From NCBI GenBank assembly GCA_023634235.1, contig JAMKCF010000051.1, positions 372,001-436,000 of the forward strand: 64,000 nt of DNA, written 5' to 3'. The notes under the pieces are model-generated. The model was not told the origin of the DNA, ran no database searches, and worked only from the letters and a program-made list of their open reading frames with translations. The first letter of the stretch is position 1. The number at the start of each line of letters is the position of its first letter. Position numbers and translations under genes: made by a program. Origin of the DNA: Pisaster brevispinus (taxonomy: Eukaryota; Echinodermata; Asteroidea; Forcipulatida; Asteriidae). Positions 1 through 11,600 of this stretch are shown here, one piece after another.

Positions 1-3000
1 CCCCTAGGTTTTTTCAATATCTGTTAGGGGTAGGCCTAACATCCGGGCCGCTAGCCTCGCCTACAGAATAGCCAGCGAGCCCAAATTCACGGGAGAGAGA
101 GCCCTTGAGACGGGCTTTACGGTGGTGTTAAATTTGTGCAGATCCGATATTGCCTTGAGGGTGATTTGACCATCCTTATTTGGTTTTTGTCTCTTTGACA
201 GCAAAAACGCGCTAAAGATGTTTTGCGGGGGGTTTGTAGTGTCCCCGCTTGTCGGTCTTTTCCGGTGTGAAGCCTGCCCGCAGCGGCCGTAAAAGTCTAA
301 TTTTCGGATGCAGGGATACCTAAGGCAGAGCCAGGTCAAAAATTCATCTCTCTAGCCCTCCTAGATCGGGAGTTATTCCCAAACTCACCTCGAATTTATT
401 TCGGGCCATTGCCCCGGCCGGCAAGACTTGCTTCGCAGCCGGCCCCTAGGTTTTTTCAATATCTGTTAGGGGTAGGCCTAACATCCGGGCCGCTAGCCTC
501 GCCTACTGAATCGCCAGCGAGCCCAAATTCACGGGAGAGAGAGCCCTTGAGACGGGCTTTACGGTGGTATTAAATTTGTGCAGATCCGATATTGCCTTGA
601 GGGTGATTTGACCATCCTTATTTGGTTTTTGTCTCTTTGACAGCAAAAACGCGCTAAAGATGTTTTGCGGGGGGTTTGTAGTTTCCCCGCTTGTCGGTCT
701 TTTCCGGTGTGAAGCCTGCCCGCAGCGGCCGTAAAAGTCTAATTTTCGGATGCAGGGATACCTAAGGCAGAGCCAGGTCAAAAATTCATCTCTCTAGCCC
801 TCCTAGATCGGGAGTTATTCCCAAACTCACCTCGAATTTATTTCGGGCCATTGCCCCGGCCGGCAAGACTTGCTTCGCAGCCGGCCCCTAGGTTTTTTCA
901 ATATCTGTTAGGGGTAGGCCTAACATCCGGGCCGCTAGCCTCGCCTACAGAATAGCCAGCGAGCCCAAATTCACGGGAGAGAGAGCCCTTGAGACGGGCT
1001 TTACGGTGGTGTTAAATTTGTGCAGATCCGATATTGCCTTGAGGGTGATTTGACCATCCTTATTTGGTTTTTGTCTCTTTGACAGCAAAAACGCGCTAAA
1101 GATGTTTTGCGGGGGGTTTGTACTGTCCCCGCTTGTCGGTCTTTTCCGGTGTGAAGCCTGCCCGCAGCGGCCGTAAAAGTCTAATTTTCGGATGCAGGGA
1201 TACCTAAGGCAGAGCCAGGTCAAAAATTCATCTCTCTAGCCCTCCTAGATCGGGAGTTATTCCCAAACTCACCTCGAATTTATTTCGGGCCATTGCCCCG
1301 GCCGGCAAGACTTGCTTCGCAGCCGGCCCCTAGGTTTTTTCAATATCTGTTAGGGGTAGGCCTAACATCCGGGCCGCTAGCCTCGCCTACTGAATCGCCA
1401 GCGAGCCCAAATTCACGGGAGAGAGAGCCCTTGAGACGGGCTTTACGGTGGTATTAAATTTGTGCAGATCCGATATTGCCTTGAGGGTGATTTGACCATC
1501 CTTATTTGGTTTTTGTCTCTTTGACAGCAAAAACGCGCTAAAGATGTTTTGCGGGGGGTTTGTAGTTTCCCCGCTTGTCGGTCTTTTCCGGTGTGAAGCC
1601 TGCCCGCAGCGGCCGTAAAAGTCTAATTTTCGGATGCAGGGATACCTAAGGCAGAGCCAGGTCAAAAATTCATCTCTCTAGCCCTCCTAGATCGGGAGTT
1701 ATTCCCAAACTCACCTCGAATTTATTTCGGGCCATTGCCCCGGCCGGCAAGACTTGCTTCGCAGCCGGCCCCTAGGTTTTTTCAATATCTGTTAGGGGTA
1801 GGCCTAACATCCGGGCCGCTAGCCTCGCCTACAGAATAGCCAGCGAGCCCAAATTCACGGGAGAGAGAGCCCTTGAGACGGGCTTTACGGTGGTGTTAAA
1901 TTTGTGCAGATCCGATATTGCCTTGAGGGTGATTTGACCATCCTTATTTGGTTTTTGTCTCTTTGACAGCAAAAACGCGCTAAAGATGTTTTGCGGGGGG
2001 TTTGTAGTGTCCCCGCTTGTCGGTCTTTTCCGGTGTGAAGCCTGCCCGCAGCGGCCGTAAAAGTCTAATTTTCGGATGCAGGGATACCTAAGGCAGAGCC
2101 AGGTCAAAAATTCATCTCTCTAGCCCTCCTAGATCGGGAGTTATTCCCAAACTCACCTCGAATTTATTTCGGGCCATTGCCCCGGCCGGCAAGACTTGCT
2201 TCGCAGCCGGCCCCTAGGTTTTTTCAATATCTGTTAGGGGTAGGCCTAACATCCGGGCCGCTAGCCTCGCCTACTGAATCGCCAGCGAGCCCAAATTCAC
2301 GGGAGAGAGAGCCCTTGAGACGGGCTTTACGGTGGTATTAAATTTGTGCAGATCCGATATTGCCTTGAGGGTGATTTGACCATCCTTATTTGGTTTTTGT
2401 CTCTTTGACAGCAAAAACGCGCTAAAGATGTTTTGCGGGGGGTTTGTAGTTTCCCCGCTTGTCGGTCTTTTCCGGTGTGAAGCCTGCCCGCAGCGGCCGT
2501 AAAAGTCTAATTTTCGGATGCAGGGATACCTAAGGCAGAGCCAGGTCAAAAATTCATCTCTCTAGCCCTCCTAGATCGGGAGTTATTCCCAAACTCACCT
2601 CGAATTTATTTCGGGCCATTGCCCCGGCCGGCAAGACTTGCTTCGCAGCCGGCCCCTAGGTTTTTTCAATATCTGTTAGGGGTAGGCCTAACATCCGGGC
2701 CGCTAGCCTCGCCTACAGAATAGCCAGCGAGCCCAAATTCACGGGAGAGAGAGCCCTTGAGACGGGCTTTACGGTGGTGTTAAATTTGTGCAGATCCGAT
2801 ATTGCCTTGAGGGTGATTTGACCATCCTTATTTGGTTTTTGTCTCTTTGACAGCAAAAACGCGCTAAAGATGTTTTGCGGGGGGTTTGTAGTGTCCCCGC
2901 TTGTCGGTCTTTTCCGGTGTGAAGCCTGCCCGCAGCGGCCGTAAAAGTCTAATTTTCGGATGCAGGGATACCTAAGGCAGAGCCAGGTCAAAAATTCATC

Positions 3001-3340
3001 TCTCTAGCCCTCCTAGATCGGGAGTTATTCCCAAACTCACCTCGAATTTATTTCGGGCCATTGCCCCGGCCGGCAAGACTTGCTTCGCAGCCGGCCCCTA
3101 GGTTTTTTCAATATCTGTTAGGGGTAGGCCTAACATCCGGGCCGCTAGCCTCGCCTACTGAATCGCCAGCGAGCCCAAATTCACGGGAGAGAGAGCCCTT
3201 GAGACGGGCTTTACGGTGGTATTAAATTTGTGCAGATCCGATATTGCGGCAAGACTTGCTTCGCAGCCGGCCCCTAGGTTTTTTCAATATCTGTTAGGGG
3301 TAGGCCTAACATCTTTGACAGCAAAAACGCGTTAAAGATG
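1..3340. repeat. Satellite array, 442-bp monomer in an 884-bp A/B higher-order repeat
   Basis: Units begin at 1, 443, 885, 1327, 1769, 2211, 2653 and 3095, giving exactly 442 bp each. Odd units (A) and even units (B) differ at four or five fixed bases: ACAGAATAGC versus ACTGAATCGC, GTGTTAAAT versus GTATTAAAT, and TAGTGTCCC versus TAGTTTCCC. The homogenised unit is therefore an 884-bp dimer. Unit 3 has one private change. The eighth unit breaks off near 3247 and two short out-of-order pieces follow (to about 3340), so this is the right edge; the left edge lies outside the window. The unit is much richer in G+C than the flanks and contains a GGCCGGC/GCCGGCC inverted repeat. Each full unit has a 92-codon minus-strand frame (for example 61-339). 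With almost no variation between units, its conservation says nothing about coding. Confidence 0.95.
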
Positions 3341-4732
3341 TCCCCACACAGAAAAGGTCTTCAGGACAACCTACTCCATCATTCTGCACCGTCAATTCGC
3401 TCTTTGGTTTTTGACCCCAAAATTCAAATTGGCGACAGTAATATTCGGATTTTTTTCATTTTTGGAAAAATGACCCTACATTCATAAAAATAGGGCCCCC
3501 TTAAGAGTGCTTACATTTCCCTTAAATCATTTAGGTTATGAAGTTAAAAACCCCAGGGGCTCTTTTTAAAAATAATTTTCTACATTTCATAAAAGCCGTT
3601 ACCTTCAAATAGTTCAACCAGAGAAAAAGTTGTGGGTATACATTTTATTAATGAGGTTCCGCGCATGAATTTCTGTCATTTTAGTTTGTGATTCAAACAG
3701 CACTTACCAACGACCTTTAGTGCGCCCTCATTAGACCATGATTTGAGTTGCTCGTTGTTGTTTGGATAGTGCTGACGTTTTTTTCACTTGGGACTGAATC
3801 TATTTACAATGCAGGTCGGTATTCACCATTTCGCACAGATTGATAGTACTGTCTGTAGTGCAGTCATCACACGACAGGTGGGTACTGATTATCTAGAGTA
3901 CTAAGTCTCAATTACAGTTCTTGAAGTTGTTAAGGAAAACTGTTACTAAGTTATACCCAAAGCAAATAAAATGAACTCTGGGTTTTGTTGACACAGTTGC
4001 TATATGATGTGCTACTGTATAACCTATTGTAACTGCGTAACAAACCTACACTACAGCTAAAGTTCTTTCCTTTAGACTGTTTCTCAGTCATCGAGTGCAA
4101 TGTTGTTTTTAATTAAAAATCATAAACAGCTATATGCCCTACTTTTAAGTATAGTTACAAAGTATTCAGTTCAGGAGCAAAAAGAAGATTTTTTTTTTTA
4201 AATTAACTAATCACTAATCTCCAAGAACCAAATTGAGTTGAGTTTAACATGCAGTGTAGGCCTACGTAGACATGCGCAAAAAGACAGAACATCATCAAAT
4301 AACCTAGCCCTGGTAGGACGTCAGTGTCTGTTGGACTCCTCCGTTGCATCCAACCTGGGCTACAAATAACGACACACACACACACACTGGGTACACCACC
4401 CAGGCATAAACATGAGCACAAAGCTCATGTGCCCAGATTAACACACGGGTTCCAAAAGCCCCTGGGCTGCAGTCCCAGCTTTGCTATTTACTACTTGCAA
4501 TTTCTTGGATCATTCCTTGGGTATACCTATGACTCATTATTGGATATTATGGTAAAACACAATCAATTACAACATTTCAAACACATTCATAGAACACGTC
4601 ATAACCTTAAAAAAAAAAACTTTGTAAAAAAATCTGATACAAATGAAAACGGCCAGAATAATACCTAGTGAAAACTGAGAGTGCCATCGCTTTATCTTAT
4701 AAATGGGTAATGGGTAAAGACACCCATGTGTT
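3341..4732. other. Non-coding spacer
   Basis: AT-rich unique-looking sequence with no recognisable gene. It holds a short (CA)n run near 4373-4389 and A/T homopolymers. Frames here are short and biased in ways typical of random AT-rich DNA. Confidence 0.6.
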
Positions 4733-5062
4733 GTGGCCGGGCGGTCTAGTAACCGGACCAAAGCTTTGGTGTTGTCAGCAGCAGAGTAAGGTTCCAATCC
4801 CGGTCATGACACTTGTACTCTTGAGCAAGGCGCTCAAGGGCAGTTAACCTTAATTGCTTCGTACAAAGTTGGGAAGGTATTGCATTCTGCTCTACCAGTC
4901 GGGGTCCTAGTGGATGATACCCTTGCCTACATCCTTAGGCACTGTGAAGGGATCAACCCCGTTTCAGCCCCAGGAGTAGGTGGCAACTAGGCCCTGGTGA
5001 CAGTTGATTTGGGCCGACAGCCACAATCAGTTATGTGTAGCCCTCACCTTGGGGCCAATAAC
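4733..5062 (+). mobile_element. tRNA-derived SINE
   Basis: The head has a tRNA-like B box (GGTTCCAATCC, near 4789). It is followed by the block CTTGAGCAAGGCGCTC...TTAATTGCTTCG that is typical of tRNA-derived SINEs of deuterostome invertebrates. The A box is weak. The stretch CCCGGTCATGACACTTGTA is closely matched on the minus strand near 25.23 kb, so at least two family members are present. The 3' limit is approximate. SINEs encode no protein and depend on LINE machinery. Confidence 0.7.
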
Positions 5063-6065
5063 ATTGTTATTTTTCTCAGTTTCCAGGGCTACTCATGTAT
5101 ACATCAAAGAGGGTGCTATACAATCTGCCAGCTTACCAGCATAAAAACCTTGGCCAATGCTGACATTGTTGTCCTTCATCTCACAATCACAGTAAAAGAG
5201 CAAACATCCTGTCTCCTCCTAGAACTTTCATATATGATTACAGATTGAAGCTAACCTCAACTCAGAGAAGGAGGAAAATGTATCAAAAAGATGAAATTAC
5301 ATAACACTTTGACTAAACCAGCTGTTACTTCAAGTAACATCCAAACAAGGCAAGGAAGCCCAGGGCTGTATACTCCCCTGGGAATTGAGAAAGATAACAG
5401 GAATGTTATTGGCCCAGTGACTAGGGCACTGACATAAAACCCATTGAGATGTTATTGTAAATTGTTCTATAGATGAATCAAGCCTGAATTACTGTTTCAT
5501 AACTACAATAACCACGTGGTGTTTGTTTATTTGTTTTGTTTCGTTTGTTTTTACAGACTTAAGAAAGTAGAGAAAGGAATACAGGTATGAAGATCTGGAA
5601 ACAATATGGTATGCATCCAAAGCAGATGACCAAAGAGATTGTTGATTGGTGAGTGTAAATATTTTCAAGTGAAATCAACCTGAGATTTCTATAACTTTTT
5701 ACAAACTGAGAAAACAAGAACCATTTCACCCTATTACTCTCAATATACTCTCCTGCCCAACTGGCTCTTGCCACAAAGTTGCACAGAAGACTGTTGAGAC
5801 CAAATCCCAGTAAACAAGCTTTGGGGTTTTCCACATATTGCTAGCTTTACAAAGAGAAGAAACTCATGCACCAGGTTCTAGCCTGGAAGGTATTAGGCAC
5901 TTTGTGGTAGTCTGTGGTATCAGTGTGTTGACTCCTTGCATTGGCCGCCATTGTGAGGTCAATCAATGCAAATGTGCAACATGTCAACTGGATATAAAAA
6001 TGGATTTGCGTAAACTCTTGTATAAAGTACATGTAACTAGTCATAATATATTATCATTCAAACAG
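5063..6065. other. Spacer with one splice-flanked micro-exon candidate
   Basis: No known gene or repeat was identified. A 28-nt block at 5557-5584 sits between a good acceptor (TTTGTTTTTACAG) and a donor (GTATGA) and reads open as LKKVEKGIQ. It may be a real small exon or chance. The sequence just before 6066 matches the region before 31401, consistent with intron of a duplicated QNG1 segment. Confidence 0.4.
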
Positions 6066-6216
6066 GAAGACATCCCAATCACCTCAGCCTCTTACTTCTT
6101 CTGTATCACCATGAAGCAACTACAACCACATCTTCCACTCATCAACAGACGCTGATATCACACTGTTAGATAAGAGATTACAGCATCTTCATCAGGCAGG
6201 CAAAATGCTACTGGAG
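6066..6216 (+). pseudogene. QNG1: QNG1 exon, copy 1 (queuosine 5'-phosphate N-glycosylase, DUF2419), frameshifted
   Basis: This 151-nt exon lies between acceptor ATTCAAACAG and donor GTAGGT. Its first half reads EDIPITSASYFFCITMKQLQ. After one extra base near the run CTACAACCACATC the frame changes and it reads HIFHSSTDADITLLDKRLQ, then HLHQAGKMLLE. Joined, this matches the QNG1/C9orf64 family block (human-like pattern: IPITSASYY, then SDTD, MPLVEER and GKILLE) with no gap at the protein level. The family enzyme releases queuine from queuosine monophosphate in the tRNA-modification salvage pathway; that role is family knowledge. Either the exon carries an out-of-frame +1 base (pseudogene or assembly error), or translation ends early. 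No other QNG1 exon was found nearby. A near-identical twin lies at 31401-31551. Confidence 0.82.
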
Positions 6217-6468
6217 GTAGGTCATGTCATTGAAATCAATCACAAGTTTTGTTTTCAACAACAGATTGAAAGAAACAGCTTTTTTTTCAAGGGGAGCAAG
6301 ATGTGAACAAACTTGGTTCAAAATAAAATCCCTAACTTCACTTCAATCTCCTGCCCATTTGTCTCTTTCTATCAGGACAATTGAAACAATTTCAACTGGT
6401 GGAAGCCATTTTGAAAAAAAGGAGACCTGCAGTCCATGTGACGTAATTTGTTATTCGCCACATCAATA
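6217..6468. other. QNG1: Intron-like flank of QNG1 exon copy 1
   Basis: This stretch aligns loosely with 31552-31780, including GTAGGTCATGT, TCAACA and TTGAAAG..ACAG blocks, but with many substitutions and indels. It therefore belongs to the same duplicated segment yet is much more diverged than the exon. Confidence 0.5.
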
Positions 6469-6677
6469 GACCGTATTGAATATGAGGTCACCATTCAAAT
6501 ATCTGCCCTACAACATGGCGTCTAACGTGTGCGTGATGGTGTGCGTGCATGTGCCGTGCCGTAGAAATCAAACCGGGAACGCTGCGTGCTTCATTGATGT
6601 AGGCGTTTAGACGCGCATACTGTTTGCCCTACAGGATGGCGACTTTCATAGCAACAAAGAGGTTATTCAATACGGTC
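6469..6677. mobile_element. MITE with 14-bp perfect terminal inverted repeats and TA target duplication
   Basis: The left end GACCGTATTGAATA (6469-6482) is the exact reverse complement of the right end TATTCAATACGGTC (6664-6677). Each end is bordered by TA, as expected for Tc1/mariner-type insertion. The 209-bp element has no coding capacity. The sequence AATAGACCTTATTATGAATA near 47.19 kb resembles one end and may be a decayed relative. Confidence 0.8.
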
Positions 6678-8671
6678 TATAGCTGTGAGCTACAGAAGGT
6701 TTTAGGAAATCGTAATACACCCGGGGTATGAAGCTATAATCTCATTATAATCGAGCCTAAGATGCCTCAGAGGTACTAGAGATGTTCTTTAGCAAATATG
6801 AAAGCAACTAATCATTTCCAATGTTTATGTTGGTAATTAATTTGATAATTAAAGCAATTAGTGCATACAGTATGTCGGTAAAAATGTGTAAACTGTCATT
6901 TTCACCTGTTTATCTGCTTGTTTATAATTAATCTGACCTAATCCCTACCAAGTCTCCTAGAATCCTGTCCCCCACCACTGCCCACTACTTTGTTTACACT
7001 CTGTAATAAATGTTACCATAATGACTAATCACTAATTCTCTGAAATCTACTCCAGCAGGGAACGATTTGGTCCCAAATTTTTGCATAGCAAAACTGCTAT
7101 GCAATTTTTTTTTTTGCATAGCAATCTCAAAATATTGCATAGCAGTCCATAAATTTTGTATAGCAAATTTTAAAATGCCTAAATATTGTTGAAAATTTAA
7201 CCCTGTGACACAGGTTTATTTGTGTTTTTTAAGGCTTAATTTCAGGCCAAGGCTACTTTCAGAATGTCTTATAATTAAAGAATAAGACGCTCCAAAACTT
7301 AATATGAAAAAGGCCTATTCCCTTAACTTTTTTTTGACGTGTATTAAATGCACACGGTTTTCGTAGCGTAAAAAAAAAAAAAAAAAAAACTTTCCGATTT
7401 TTAAAATTTTTTTTAAACGATCTTATCCCCCTTTTTTCTGCCCTAAATAGTACTTGTTTTCATCAACAACCATTTTCATGGATTTGTAATTTGAGAATCG
7501 GTTTTATAGAACTTCTTTTGCAATGAAATCTTCGTGTTAACGATCGATAGACGACGCACATTGAGAAAAAATTCAATGAACTTTGCCCTGCAACGCCCTC
7601 TATCGGCAAAAGTTGTCGATGCTTGAATAGCCTGAACCCAACGCTGTGTATAGTACAGAATCCACGGGCGTGCGCCGCGTTGTGCAGCAATTCTTTACTC
7701 GACTCGTGAACGTGTATGGAGTTGGAGGCTAGCCAAGCTTCCTTATGAATATGAATTTATTGACGGGCCAATCACAGCGTGCGGAATGTTGGTTAGGATG
7801 GACTTTGGACCTGCTGTTGTACTGAACAATAATACTACCATGTGTTGTGTGCGTGCGGGCGAACGTTGGCTACTCACTACCATTAAGGGAAGTGCGTGCG
7901 TGTTTACTATGAATTGAACGATCGCGATCGCGGTCACATTAAATCTAGAAAATATCAAGACTTGCTAAACCATTTTGTGAACTTAAAAATAATCTCTCTT
8001 TGGGATTTTACAACTGTACCCCTCATTTATTGTGAAAAGGAACAATTTTTTGACTAGCCTGGCGGGCTACTAAGGGAGGGTTTTGACTCGCACGCCGCTG
8101 TTTTCACTCGCATTTGGCGACCGCTAATTTCGAACCCTACCGATGCTGCTTCCATCGACCCATCATGTGTGGGGGAATGTGGATCACAGCGCGGCGTCGT
8201 GCGCGAAATGATTGTTTCCCTTGCTCTAGTCTTAGGTTGTCGGACGTCACGCTAAATAAAAGGCAATTCCTCAAACACCCACCGCCACAGCTTAGGTAAA
8301 TGTGAATCCGAAACCTTGTGGGTGTAAACTTATTTATATAACTATACAATTTAGTAAAACTTGCATCGCAAATTGCATCGCAAATTGTGCGATGCACTTT
8401 GTAAAATTGCATCGCAAATCGCTCCAATTGCATCGCAAAATGCGATGCGATACAAGGGAAATCGTTCACTGTCCAGTCATGGAGGTATCCTCCATGCTCC
8501 TACCAAGTCTTATCAAGAACAAGAAAAAAGACGAACAATAACCACCACCTCCTCCCCAAGGGAATATAAATAATGGAAAAACAAAACAATCCAGTGTGGG
8601 GGGGGGGGTGAGCACACCACCTTACTCTGCTTGGCTAAAAATAGTTGTGGAAACACCCATCTATTCACAAG
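6678..8671. other. Non-coding region with two short palindromic repeat clusters
   Basis: No gene recognised. A cluster of TTGCATAGCA units, some inverted, lies at about 7079-7170, and a cluster of TTGCATCGCAA units at 8361-8450. A CpG-bearing stretch at 7.5-8.3 kb contains a CCAAT box (7769-7773) and could be promoter-like, but no exon could be tied to it. Confidence 0.45.
8361..8450. repeat. Cluster of TTGCATCGCAA units
   Basis: Four exact TTGCATCGCAA copies begin at 8361, 8373, 8407 and 8428. Inverted near-copies (TTGTGCGATGCA at about 8385, and GCGATGC at about 8442) are interleaved. Spacing is irregular, so it is not a simple microsatellite. It could be a multi-site protein-binding element or a decayed minisatellite. 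Confidence 0.75.
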
Positions 8672-11600
8672 ATTGTTAACCCACCACACACAGAGAGTCC
8701 AGCATGCTTTGTTATGACTACAGCCAAACTAGTTTCATTCAAGCTTGTTTGGAAGATTCCCTGGCTCCTCCAAACCTTCCACGCCCCCCCCCCCCAAATG
8801 ATCTAGATTTTATGGCTCCCATATTGCCACTGAAAAACCACAAACTAACAACAGCTGTGAATCTAATCTCTGTCAAGCTGCTCTCTAGTAATGGGTCATA
8901 GGTCACTGTGGCAGAGCCAATACATCTGTCAATTACCAAGGACTGCTTACTACACAAAGCCATAGGGAATTCATACAAGCTAAACAGGGTAACCCAGGCC
9001 ATTCAACTTCTCCAGTATGTTTCTCAATGGTACAGTTGGGGATATGGAGGGAATTTTTGTTTTGTTTACTTGTATGAGGGGAGTAATTAAAAAAATTGCA
9101 AAGACCTACTGTGCTGTACAGCTATAATCCATCTTCCTTGCACATGGAAACTAGTTTTTAATAGGGCTGAAGTGCCCCTCCCCCTAGAAAAATGGTGTAC
9201 TCCCTTATTTTATGCCCCACCACCTGAAGCTGGGCCTTAGTTTCAGTGCTGTCCAAATCATACAATCACATTGGAGAAAAAACAATAATTTGTTCGCATA
9301 ATATTTATAACAGTAAATAATAATAGTAGACATTTGTAATGCGCCAAATCAATCTAAACTATGAGTTAAAGAAATACATCTAGAAAAGGTGAGTTTTGAG
9401 AGTAACTGGAAATATTACGAATATCTTAAGGAAGTTCGTTCAACCAAACAAAATAATACAACAATTGTTTTGCACCAAATATCTTCACTTCCCTTTCCGT
9501 ATTCCAAGCGTGAAGTATCAATTTAATTAATTAATATCACTATCAGTAAACATGCATCTTGCAATAATAATAACAGAGTCAATTATAAACCTTAACATAA
9601 ACAATTCTGGATTCAATCAAACTTGAATGGATGCCATTCAGTGGAACATCAGATTGAGACAAAAGAGTTATGCAATCATTGTTATCCACCTCGAACAGAA
9701 GACACCGTCAAATCTTTTGTGTAGTACATTAGGTTGTCTTGGGTTTCCTTGCACGTATTTTTCTTCCCAACTATGTGAATGAAAAAAAAATAACATGCAT
9801 TTATTTTACATATTGGTTTTTTTTTTTTTTTTTTTTTCACAGGACTCGGGAAAGTGCCAAAGTTTCGGGCAAGACACTCACGGGCGTATAGGTAAGACAC
9901 AAATAATATTCTTTATTTCAGATGCAAATTTAACATCATAACACCCTTTAATTGTTCCCAACATTGAAACATATGTAAGAAATACACTGTGTTTTAGTGC
10001 ATATTTCTAACCTTTTCCTTTTTACTTTGAAATGATGATTGATTTATTAAATACGCCCCACCACTGGCATTTGTTGTATAGCAGGTGACAAATTTTGATA
10101 TCCACGCTTTTACACAATAAACATTAGCACTATTATAAGCTAGTTAATTATTAGCACGAATAAAGAATTTCAATCTTTTTACCAACTTCAAACGACATAG
10201 CTAGAGTCCAATTCATTATTTTAATTAGTGATTTATCTGAAAGGAACAGTTTCACTCGGAACTTCACTCACTGATTATAATCCAGAAACCAGTCGAAACA
10301 TTTCTGTCTGATGTACTGTCAAAGTTGAGCAAATTGCATATAAGACCATAAAATTACCTTTACTTATTTCTATTGCAATAATCTAAATAATCACGTATAT
10401 TTATGAGTTTGCATAAATTTTAGCATCCGTTTTATTTAAATGAATGGAAATTTTCTCGGGCGGCCGATAGAGGTCGCCCCTTCAGCGTTTATTGCATAAT
10501 TATACACATTAATGTTGTATGAGACGTTCACCCAACTCCACAAAGCTGGTAAGCTTAGCGGAAGCAGGGTTCAAATCAAATTCCAATAATTAAAATACAT
10601 TAATGTGACCAAGCCCGGTGTCATATGGGATGTTGTCACCCGGTATGTGTGCATGTGTCCCCATACGGTAAATCAACTTGGGCAGAAGGAAGTTGATTGA
10701 AGAAATTTCGACACAATTCACCTAGCGGGGGTGGGGGGGGGGACAACAGAATGTCCTGCCACACCGACAAAGGCAAAAACAGAAACAACAGTCTAGTGTT
10801 ATGCTCCTGAACTGCCGGTTAGCTGCTTGACATGGAAACATGCATAGCTGACTATAACTACTTTGTCTAGAAAAGCCAGTTCCCCAATGAGAAAATTAAT
10901 CCTATAAGTTGTTCCTTTGAAAAGTACATGTGCCAGAATTTAAAAAAACTTTGTACTGAGCAATAATAATGCAAACGTTAAATTCAATCAAACAAGCAAT
11001 GACTAATATAATTATAACAGCTAACATTAAATACACTGAGTAATTAACTGATACATAAAAGGTTTCTCTGTCGTGTACAAAAATAAACATTGTTTGTATA
11101 TAATATATTGGTTGTAATATAGACTAAATATGTCAACTTGTTTTGACATGTAAATATTTCTTGAGTAAACATAATATGAGTACAAACAATGCTCCCCTGC
11201 AAAAACATTTAAATATACATACTTAATAACCTGTTCTCTCCACTGGTTTTTTTTTCAACCCTTGCTGCTCTCAAGAAGTTCTTTAAAAATCAACCTGTTA
11301 ATAACCTATTCCTTTTTGCAGAGGATTTAAAAGAATATAAAGAATGATGGTAAAAAAAATAATGCATTAATATTTTCAAAAGTGCATTACAATAATGTAG
11401 TCGTAAAAATTCAGCCCAATGGAGTAAAACAACAAATAGTTAGATCAACAATATTACACACACATAAAAATTAATTAACCAGAGATTTAAAAAAAAAAAC
11501 CCTAACTGATAAAAAAAAAACCACACAATCCTGGAAACTGACCTCTCCCCCCCCCCCCCCCCCTAGATGGGTGGAAAGTCCAGCCTGGATATCGAGGGCG

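Noticed and set aside
1..3340. CRISPR-like or rRNA-type array
   Set aside because: Units of 442 bp are contiguous with no spacers and no rRNA-like sequence; it is a satellite.
8137..8469. 110-codon minus-strand frame with repeated CDA/FAMQ peptides
   Set aside because: The repetition is only the translation of the TTGCATCGCAA cluster.
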